From Kosakonia sacchari (lineage in GTDB: Bacteria > Pseudomonadota > Gammaproteobacteria > Enterobacterales > Enterobacteriaceae), in the NCBI GenBank assembly GCA_900109485.1, contig FOAY01000015.1, positions 1 to 64,000 of the forward strand: DNA of 64,000 nucleotides, in the 5' to 3' direction. Numbering within the stretch: the first letter of the stretch is position 1; each line of letters opens with the position of its first letter. Below are positions 54,753 to 64,000 of the stretch, in pieces. The notes beneath the pieces were generated by a model that saw nothing but the letters and a program-made list of their open reading frames with translations, had not been told where the DNA came from and made no database searches. Both the position numbers and the translations under genes were made by a program.

Positions 54753-55505
54753 ATGATCCCGGAAAAGCGAATTATACGACGCATTCAGTCAGGCGGATGT
54801 GCAATCCATTGCCAGGATTGCAGCATTAGCCAGCTTTGTATCCCTTTTACTCTCAATGAGCACGAGCTGGATCAGCTCGACAACATTATTGAGCGTAAAA
54901 AGCCCATCCAGAAAGGTCAGACGCTGTTTAAAGCAGGGGATGAACTGAAATCGCTGTACGCTATTCGTTCCGGTACGATTAAGAGCTACACCATTACCGA
55001 ACAGGGCGACGAGCAGATCACCGGGTTCCATCTGGCGGGCGATCTGGTCGGCTTCGACGCGATTGGCACCGCTCATCATCCCAGCTTTGCACAGGCGCTG
55101 GAAACCTCGATGGTCTGTGAAATCCCGTTTGAGACGCTGGACGATCTCTCCGGCAAAATGCCGAACCTGCGTCAGCAGATGATGCGTCTGATGAGCGGCG
55201 AGATCAAAGGCGATCAGGATATGATCCTGCTGCTGTCGAAGAAAAATGCCGAAGAGCGTCTGGCGGCGTTTATCTACAATCTCTCGCGTCGTTTTGCCCA
55301 ACGTGGCTTCTCACCGCGCGAATTCCGTCTGACCATGACCCGTGGCGATATTGGTAACTATCTCGGACTGACGGTAGAAACCATTAGCCGTCTGCTCGGC
55401 CGTTTCCAGAAGAGCGGAATGCTGGCGGTGAAAGGTAAATATATCACCATTGAAAACAGCGATATGCTGGCGCAGCTGGCTGGCCACACGCGCAACGTCG
55501 CCTGA
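54753..55505 (+). CDS. fnr: FNR, oxygen-sensing global regulator
   Basis: A 250-residue CRP-family regulator, same length as E. coli. The N-terminal [4Fe-4S] ligands are Cys20, Cys23 and Cys29 ([14 protein letters not shown]) with Cys122 in MVCEI; the recognition helix is [15 protein letters not shown] with the FNR-specific E..SR. The cluster is lost in oxygen. FNR switches on anaerobic genes; ydfZ and ynfEGH in this window are candidate targets. The start at 54753 gives [20 protein letters not shown]; the frame is open upstream through ogt, but that is not coding. An FNR box precedes it. Confidence 0.97.
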   Translation: MIPEKRIIRRIQSGGCAIHCQDCSISQLCIPFTLNEHELDQLDNIIERKKPIQKGQTLFKAGDELKSLYAIRSGTIKSYTITEQGDEQITGFHLAGDLVGFDAIGTAHHPSFAQALETSMVCEIPFETLDDLSGKMPNLRQQMMRLMSGEIKGDQDMILLLSKKNAEERLAAFIYNLSRRFAQRGFSPREFRLTMTRGDIGNYLGLTVETISRLLGRFQKSGMLAVKGKYITIENSDMLAQLAGHTRNVA

Positions 55506-55651
55506 GTTTTTTCTCCTGTCTTCAGACCTTTTGCCGGACCGTGTAATTTTCGTGATTTATTGATCTGGCAAAAGGTTTTCCCTGTTTCATTCAGTGCTTA
55601 TAGGTTATCTTTTATTTACAGACTGTGGTGACAGATGTAAGGAGACCCTGT

Positions 55652-56599
55652 ATGGCTAAGTATCAAAACATGTTGGTCGCCATCGACCCTAACCAGGACG
55701 ATCAGCCAGCATTACGGCGAGCTGTTTATTTGCATCAACGGATTGGTGGCCGCATTAAAGCCTTTTTGCCAATCTATGATTTCTCTTACGAAATGACCAC
55801 CCTTCTGTCCCCCGATGAACGCACCGCTATGCGGCAAGGCGTTATCAGCCAGCGTACCGCGTGGATCCGCGAGCAGGCGAAATTCTACATCGATGCGGGC
55901 GTGCCGATTGAGATCAAAGTGGTCTGGCATAATCGCCCCTTCGAAGCCATCATCCAGGAAGTGATTTCCGGCGGTCATGATTTATTGCTGAAAATGACCC
56001 ACCAGCACGATCGGCTGGAATCGGTGATTTTCACCCCAACGGACTGGCATCTGTTGCGCAAATGCCCTTGCCCGGTATGGATGGTCAAAGATCAGCCCTG
56101 GCCGGAAGGCGGTCGCGCCGTGGTGGCGGTCAATCTCGCCAGTGAAGAGCTATACCACAATTCGCTGAACGAAAAGCTGGTCAAGGAGACGTTGCAGTTG
56201 GCCGAACAGGTCAACCATACCGAAGTGCATCTTGTCGGCGCTTATCCTGTTACGCCAATCAATATCGCCATCGAACTGCCGGAATTTGATCCCAGCGTGT
56301 ACAACGACGCTATTCGTGGTCAGCATCTGCTGGCAATGAAAGCGCTGCGGCAGAAATTCGGCATTGATGAGAAACTGACCCATGTAGAGAAAGGGTTACC
56401 GGAAGAGGTGATCCCGGATCTGGCCGAGCACTTACAGGCCGGGATTGTGGTGCTGGGTACCGTCGGGCGCACCGGGATTTCTGCGGCGTTCCTCGGTAAT
56501 ACGGCCGAACAGGTAATCGATCATCTGCGCTGCGATCTGTTGGTTATCAAACCGGATGAATACCAAAGCCCGATCGAACTGGACGAAGAAGACGATTAA
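55652..56599 (+). CDS. uspE: UspE, tandem universal stress protein
   Basis: A 315-residue protein with two Usp domains (about residues 3-150 and 155-300), matching E. coli UspE (YdaA). The second domain ends with [23 protein letters not shown], the G-x2-G-x9-G(S/T) type ATP-related motif, whereas the first has a degenerate version. UspE is induced in stationary phase and aids motility/adhesion balance in E. coli. The start at 55652 follows AAGGAG at a good distance. It lies downstream of fnr, as in E. coli. Confidence 0.95.
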   Translation: MAKYQNMLVAIDPNQDDQPALRRAVYLHQRIGGRIKAFLPIYDFSYEMTTLLSPDERTAMRQGVISQRTAWIREQAKFYIDAGVPIEIKVVWHNRPFEAIIQEVISGGHDLLLKMTHQHDRLESVIFTPTDWHLLRKCPCPVWMVKDQPWPEGGRAVVAVNLASEELYHNSLNEKLVKETLQLAEQVNHTEVHLVGAYPVTPINIAIELPEFDPSVYNDAIRGQHLLAMKALRQKFGIDEKLTHVEKGLPEEVIPDLAEHLQAGIVVLGTVGRTGISAAFLGNTAEQVIDHLRCDLLVIKPDEYQSPIELDEEDD

Positions 56600-56603
56600 A
56601 TAA

Positions 56604-56676
56604 AAACCCGCAATGAAGTGAACCCCATTTGTTGGCGTATCCAACGTTCGGGGTTCACTTCAGCAGCGGCTTTTTT
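56604..56676 (+). terminator. uspE terminator containing a long palindrome
   Basis: An outer AAAAACCCGC/GCGGCTTTTTT stem with T-run is interrupted by a 49-bp palindrome at 56614-56662 with 13-bp perfect arms. The outer stem looks like an ordinary terminator with an insertion in its loop. Confidence 0.65.
56614..56662. repeat. 49-bp palindrome resembling abutted IS ends
   Basis: TGAAGTGAACCCC at the left is exactly inverted at the right, and TTGG/CCAA pair further in with five mismatched bases between. The TGAA...CCCC...TTGG layout resembles the terminal inverted repeats of some IS3-family elements. It may be a minimal non-coding remnant (MITE-like). Element identity is not established. Confidence 0.5.
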
Positions 56677-57784
56677 ATACTGCCGGTTCAGCGCGCTGCT
56701 CAGCCGCCGGGTTTTCTACCGCCAGCCCACCTTTTACCACCACGCACGGCAGCGCCAGCGCAATCCCCTCTTCTGCCAGCTTTTCCATAATGCGGATATT
56801 GATTTCCTGCTGAATATCCATGTACTTGTTGTAATCCGCCGTGTTGACGATATGCACGACTTCAACATTCAGCCGATCGGCAGCGAATCCCTGAAAATGT
56901 GCGCGGTCAAACTTCGTTTCACCCACATCGGTAATGATGGCCCGCACCATTTCACTCACTTTCCGCAGTTTGTCCGGCGGCGTACTGACGGCCAGACCGA
57001 AGGTGAAAACGATACGCCGCGTCTGCATGCGCTTATAATTATGCAGCGTTTGTTGCAGCAAAATCGCATTGCCGCAGACGATTTGCTCGCCGCTCAGGCT
57101 GCGAATACGCGTGGTTTTAAGACCAATATGCTCAATGGTGCCGGCAACATCGTTAAACACCACGAAATCGCCAATTTCGAAGGGTTTATCGAAGCCAATG
57201 GAGAGCGAGGCAAAGACATCGCTGAGGATGGTCTGCACAGCAAGCGCAATCGCAATACCGCCAACACCGAGGCTGGCAACCAGCGCGGTGATATTGACGC
57301 CCGCGTTCGCCAGAATCGACAACAGCATGATGGTCCACAGCATCATGCGCAGCAACAGACCGGCAATCACCATGGTCACCGGATTTCGGCTTGCACCAGG
57401 CGTATACATCAAATGGCGCATCCACGAGACCACGCCCTGATCAAGCCAGATGGCCATCTGAATCGCCAGCACTAAAAACCAGGCGTGTCCGAGGGTGTTA
57501 AACAGACGGTCGGGAAGATCGATAAAACGCAGGCTGAAGAGTAATGCAGCAATAAAGAGCAGAAATTGGCTGGTACGGCTGAGCATGTCGACCAGCACAT
57601 GCTGCATTTTGCCAACGCCACGCTGTTTTTCGCTCCAGTTATGCGCCCCTTTCATCACCATCTTCAGTAAGCGCGTAAGCAGCCAGTAAACCACCAGCGT
57701 GACCACCACCACTGTCGCCAGACCCGCCCAGAATGCGGGCGACATCAATAAGGATATAAAGTCAAAATGAGGCAAAAACGTCAT
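56675..57784 (-). CDS. MscS-family mechanosensitive channel
   Basis: A 369-residue channel protein with several N-terminal membrane helices and a pore-lining third helix with the Gly/Ala pattern ALVASLGVGGIAIALAVQTILSDVFASL, followed by SIGFDKPFEIGDFV, the standard MscS beta-domain entry. The C-terminal cytoplasmic vestibule is present. It differs from E. coli YnaI, which lies near uspE there, so it is a different subfamily. It opens under membrane tension to release osmolytes on down-shock. The start at 57784 (MTFLPHFDFISLLMSPAFWA) is chosen; the frame runs on upstream into the pntB 3' end. Confidence 0.88.
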   Translation of the reverse strand: MTFLPHFDFISLLMSPAFWAGLATVVVVTLVVYWLLTRLLKMVMKGAHNWSEKQRGVGKMQHVLVDMLSRTSQFLLFIAALLFSLRFIDLPDRLFNTLGHAWFLVLAIQMAIWLDQGVVSWMRHLMYTPGASRNPVTMVIAGLLLRMMLWTIMLLSILANAGVNITALVASLGVGGIAIALAVQTILSDVFASLSIGFDKPFEIGDFVVFNDVAGTIEHIGLKTTRIRSLSGEQIVCGNAILLQQTLHNYKRMQTRRIVFTFGLAVSTPPDKLRKVSEMVRAIITDVGETKFDRAHFQGFAADRLNVEVVHIVNTADYNKYMDIQQEINIRIMEKLAEEGIALALPCVVVKGGLAVENPAAEQRAEPAV

Positions 57785-57847
57785 CCTTCCTCCACATAAG
57801 AACATGAAGAAAGAAGTATAGTCGCTCTGCTCATGCCGGTTTCGGGC

Positions 57848-57875
57848 AAAAAAATACCGCTCCGAAGAGCGGTAT
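57848..57875 (-). terminator. intrinsic terminator of pntAB
   Basis: On the minus strand, an ATACCGCTC/GAGCGGTAT stem with a 4-base TTCG loop and seven T residues, 17 bp past the pntB stop. Confidence 0.93.
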
Positions 57876-57891
57876 GTATAAGCGGTATAAC

Positions 57892-59283
<1,392 letters not shown>

Positions 59284-59290
59284 TTACCCC

Positions 59291-61330
<2,040 letters not shown>

Positions 61331-62275
61331 ATGAAGCTTAAGTACACCCTCCTGGCGTCAGCTCTTTTATCTGCCACAGTGATGACAGCGAACGCGGCCA
61401 CGGAGTTAACACCGGAGCAGGCAGCAGCAGTAAAACCTTACGATCGCGTCGTCATTACCGGTCGCTTTAATGCCATTGGCGATGCCGTCGATGCGGCATC
61501 CAAACGCGCAGATAAAGAAGGCGCAGCAGCATTTTATGTTGTAGATACCTCTGATGCGGGCAACAGCGGCAACCAACGCGTCACCGCCGATCTCTATAAA
61601 GCCGACGCACCAAAAGCAGAGCGTCCGGCCTTCCGCGTAATCAACGGCGTAACAGAATTACCGAAAGATGTCGCCATCGCGCTTGAGCCGTACGATACCG
61701 TCACCGTTCAGGGCTTCTACCGCACACAGCCTGAAGTTAACGACGCCATCACCAAAGCCGCCAGCGCAAAAGGCGCCGCGTCTTTCTATATTGTTCGCCA
61801 GGTCGATGCGAACCAGGGCGGCAACCAGATGATTACCGCTTTCATCTATAAAGCCGACGCCAAAAAACGTGTTATCCAGAGCGCCGATGCTATTCCACGT
61901 AATTCCGAGGCGGGCCGCGCTGCGCTGGCCAAAGGCGGTGAAGAAGCGAAGAAAGTGGAAATCCCGGGCGTTGCCAGCGATGCAACTCCAGGCGTGGGTG
62001 TTGGCCGTTTCTTCGAAACGCAATCCACATCCGGCGGGCGTTACAGCGTCACGCTGCCAGACGGCACCAAAGTCGAAGAGCTGAACAAAATCACGGCTGC
62101 GCAGATGGTACCGTTCGACAGCGTCAAGTTTACCGGCAACTACGGCAACATGACGGAAATCTCCTATCAGGTTGCTAAACGCGCCGCGCAGAAAGGCGCG
62201 AAGTATTACCACATCACACGCCAGTGGTCAGAAAGCGGCAACAACATGACCATCAGCGCCGATCTCTACAAGTAA
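61331..62275 (+). CDS. ydgH: YdgH, three-domain DUF1471 periplasmic protein
   Basis: A 314-residue protein with a signal peptide (MKLKYTLLASALLSATVMTANAA). The mature part holds three DUF1471 (YdgH/BhsA/McbA) modules, about residues 35-100, 125-185 and 255-314, each with a strand-helix-strand pattern ending in a NQ.VTADLYK / NQMITAFIYK / NNMTISADLYK strand. Homologues with one module respond to stress and biofilm. In Salmonella, YdgH is linked to envelope stress and virulence. It is divergent from pntA and followed by a strong terminator. Confidence 0.95.
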   Translation: MKLKYTLLASALLSATVMTANAATELTPEQAAAVKPYDRVVITGRFNAIGDAVDAASKRADKEGAAAFYVVDTSDAGNSGNQRVTADLYKADAPKAERPAFRVINGVTELPKDVAIALEPYDTVTVQGFYRTQPEVNDAITKAASAKGAASFYIVRQVDANQGGNQMITAFIYKADAKKRVIQSADAIPRNSEAGRAALAKGGEEAKKVEIPGVASDATPGVGVGRFFETQSTSGGRYSVTLPDGTKVEELNKITAAQMVPFDSVKFTGNYGNMTEISYQVAKRAAQKGAKYYHITRQWSESGNNMTISADLYK

Positions 62276-62290
62276 GCGTATTCCTGAATC

Positions 62291-62313
62291 AGGCGGCTAC
62301 GGCCGCCTTTTTT
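62291..62313 (+). terminator. intrinsic terminator of ydgH
   Basis: A GGCGGC/GCCGCC stem with a 4-base loop and seven T residues, 16 bp after the ydgH stop. Confidence 0.92.
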
Positions 62314-62469
62314 TCGCTTTTTTCCCGCTTTTTCGCAAAATTGTCATCGACAGCATTGCATGCCCTCACGACACTCCGTAAAATCCCGCGCCTCAGTGAT
62401 ATCCACCATATTTATGCGCCACGGCAAAATAATTATTCTGGATTAGCCGTATTTGTTGACAGGATAACA

Positions 62470-63852
62470 ATGGAAAAGAAACTAGGCCTTAGCGCTTTAA
62501 CTGCGCTGGTTTTGAGCTCCATGCTCGGCGCTGGCGTATTTAGCCTGCCGCAGAATATGGCGGAAGTTGCCAGTCCGGCGGCGTTGATCATCGGCTGGGT
62601 GATCACCGGCGCAGGAATACTGCTGCTCGCCTTTGCGATGCTGATTTTGACCCGTATCCGCCCGGATCTGGATGGCGGTATTTTTACCTACGCCCGCGAA
62701 GGGTTCGGCGAACTGATCGGCTTCTGCTCGGCCTGGGGATACTGGCTGTGTGCGGTTATTGCTAACGTCTCTTATCTGGTGATTGTCTTTTCCGCGCTGA
62801 GTTTCTTTACCGATACTCCCGCGTTGCGTCTGTTTGGCGATGGCAATACCTGGCAATCGATCGTCGGTGCGTCTGCGTTACTGTGGATTGTTCACGCGCT
62901 GGTCCTGCGCGGCGTGCAGACAGCGGCAAGCATTAATCTCGCTGCCACGCTGGCGAAACTGGTGCCGCTTGGATTGTTTGTCGTGCTGGCGGCGCTGGCG
63001 TTTAACCTCGACAAATTCCGTCTGGACTTCAGCGGCATCGCGCTCGGCGTTCCCGTCTGGGAACAGGTGAAAAACACCATGCTGATCACGCTGTGGGTGT
63101 TTATCGGTGTGGAAGGCGCCGTGGTCGTGTCAGCCAGAGCGCGGAATAAACAGGATGTTGGTCGCGCTACTCTGCTGGCGGTGCTGGCGGCGCTTACGGT
63201 CTACCTGCTGGTCACCCTGCTTTCGCTCGGTGTGGTTCCACGTCCGGAACTGGCAGCAATGCGCAACCCGTCAATGGCCGGGCTGATGGTCAAGCTGCTC
63301 GGTAGCTGGGGTGAAGTGGTGATTGCCGCCGGTTTGATTATCTCCGTGTGCGGCGCGTATCTGAGCTGGACCATTATGGCCGCCGAAGTTCCGCTGCTGG
63401 CGGCGACGCATAAAGCCTTCCCGCGCATTTTTGCGCACCAGAATAAAAACAGCGCGCCAGCCGCCTCGCTGTGGCTGACCAACAGCAGCGTGCAGGTCTG
63501 CCTGGTGCTGATCTGGCTTACCGGCTCGGATTACAACACGCTGCTGACCATCGCCTCAGAGATGATTCTGGTGCCCTACTTCCTCGTCGGCGCCTTCCTG
63601 CTGAAAATGGCCCGCCGCCCGCTGCATCAGGCGGTCGCCATTGGCGCCTGCCTGTACGGGCTGTGGTTGCTGTACGCCTCCGGGCCGATGCACCTGCTGC
63701 TCTCTGTGGTGCTTTACGCGCCGGGCCTGCTGGTCTTTATGTATGCCCGTCGCACGCACGAAATGACCGACGCGCTGAAACAGCGGGAAAAAGCGCTGAT
63801 CGGCCTGCTGCTGCTTGCCGCTGTTCCGGCAACCTGGATGCTGGTGCGTTAA
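62470..63852 (+). CDS. ydgI: YdgI, ArcD-family arginine:ornithine-type antiporter
   Basis: A 460-residue APC-superfamily permease with twelve membrane helices, matching E. coli YdgI. The family opening SSMLGAGVFSLPQNMAEVASP is at residues 16-36, and WVFIGVEGAVVVSARARNKQDVG lies in the central part. It probably exchanges arginine with ornithine, though the E. coli protein is not well studied. The start at 62470 follows an AGGATAACA site; the frame runs back into ydgH but that is not coding. It ends against the convergent ydgC with a shared TTA/TAA. Confidence 0.93.
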   Translation: MEKKLGLSALTALVLSSMLGAGVFSLPQNMAEVASPAALIIGWVITGAGILLLAFAMLILTRIRPDLDGGIFTYAREGFGELIGFCSAWGYWLCAVIANVSYLVIVFSALSFFTDTPALRLFGDGNTWQSIVGASALLWIVHALVLRGVQTAASINLAATLAKLVPLGLFVVLAALAFNLDKFRLDFSGIALGVPVWEQVKNTMLITLWVFIGVEGAVVVSARARNKQDVGRATLLAVLAALTVYLLVTLLSLGVVPRPELAAMRNPSMAGLMVKLLGSWGEVVIAAGLIISVCGAYLSWTIMAAEVPLLAATHKAFPRIFAHQNKNSAPAASLWLTNSSVQVCLVLIWLTGSDYNTLLTIASEMILVPYFLVGAFLLKMARRPLHQAVAIGACLYGLWLLYASGPMHLLLSVVLYAPGLLVFMYARRTHEMTDALKQREKALIGLLLLAAVPATWMLVR

Positions 63853-64000
63853 TGGGTGCGGCTCCAGATAAAAATTAACAGCCAGGCGCTGAGGCACCAG
63901 CACAATACTGCGCAGCCCAGCGCCGGCCAGACTCGCATCATACCGGTGAAATACCACAGCGACAGCAGATAGACAAAATAGGGAATGATCGCCCACATAC
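63849..64000 (-). CDS. ydgC: YdgC, GlpM-family membrane protein (3' part)
   Basis: The last 49 codons of a membrane protein, beginning in the window at about MWAIIPYFVYLLSLWYFTGM and ending LSAWLLIFIWSRTH. E. coli YdgC ends the same way (IIPYFVYLVSLWYFTGMMR, LSAWVLIICW). The gene continues past the right edge. In E. coli, folM lies between ydgI and ydgC; here the two genes abut with stops overlapping by two bases, so folM is missing from that spot. Confidence 0.88.
   Translation of the reverse strand, partial: MWAIIPYFVYLLSLWYFTGMMRVWPALGCAVLCWCLSAWLLIFIWSRTH

Overview
The window is chromosomal DNA from an enteric bacterium of the Enterobacteriaceae. Most genes read as close orthologues of Escherichia coli K-12 genes, in an order like the E. 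coli/Salmonella terminus region, but with an OsmU osmoprotectant cassette beside the dms genes (as in Salmonella) and several genes absent from E. coli. The genus cannot be fixed from this window; an Enterobacter/Kosakonia/Klebsiella-like organism is the most natural reading. No rRNA, tRNA, CRISPR array, complete insertion sequence or prophage was seen.

Layout. 0-9 kb: yddE, the efflux gene sotB, a lipoprotein hydrolase fused by overlap to marC, the marRAB regulon with its operator, marbox and promoter, the exporters eamA and ydeE, and a short MetE-like methyltransferase with MetJ-box-like repeats. 9-12.4 kb: a rhodanese divergent from ftrA, the 31-residue MgtS gene, a probable MgrR sRNA on the opposite strand, and a small zinc-ribbon ORF of the YmcF type with an AUU start. 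12.4-24 kb: dcp, ydfG, rspR, an AT-rich inserted DUF1796 gene, ydfZ behind an FNR box, then the sugar-acid cluster ydfI, ydfJ (uninterrupted), rspB, rspA, and ynfA, ynfB. 24-32 kb: chrA, ynfC, ynfD and a dmsABC-type (ynfEGH) operon whose dmsD chaperone gene carries a one-base frameshift. 32-40 kb: osmYXWV, bioD2, mlc, ynfL/ynfM. 40-49.5 kb: an M32 carboxypeptidase, asr with an RstA box, ydgU, ydgD, a CHASE4-GGDEF-EAL protein, mdtJI with a possible leader ORF, an OtsA paralogue that has lost key catalytic residues, and tqsA. 49.5-53 kb: an accessory patch with umuDC behind a LexA box, flanked by two unrecognised proteins, one with a caspase-like His/Cys pattern and one with a CheD/CNF1-deamidase-like Cys/His pattern. 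53-64 kb: smrA, ogt, fnr, uspE, an MscS channel, pntAB, ydgH, ydgI and the end of ydgC.

Functional themes. Anaerobic respiration and its control are well represented (fnr, ynfEGH/dmsD, ydfZ, pntAB), as are envelope and drug/acid stress (mar, mgtS/MgrR, asr, mdtJI, sotB) and osmotic stress (osmU). RspR, RspAB, YdfI and YdfJ look like one regulated sugar-acid pathway. The best candidates for new biology are the two proteins flanking umuDC, the degenerate OtsA paralogue, and the small ORFs and RNAs at 10.9-12.3 kb, 40.3 kb and 46.7 kb.
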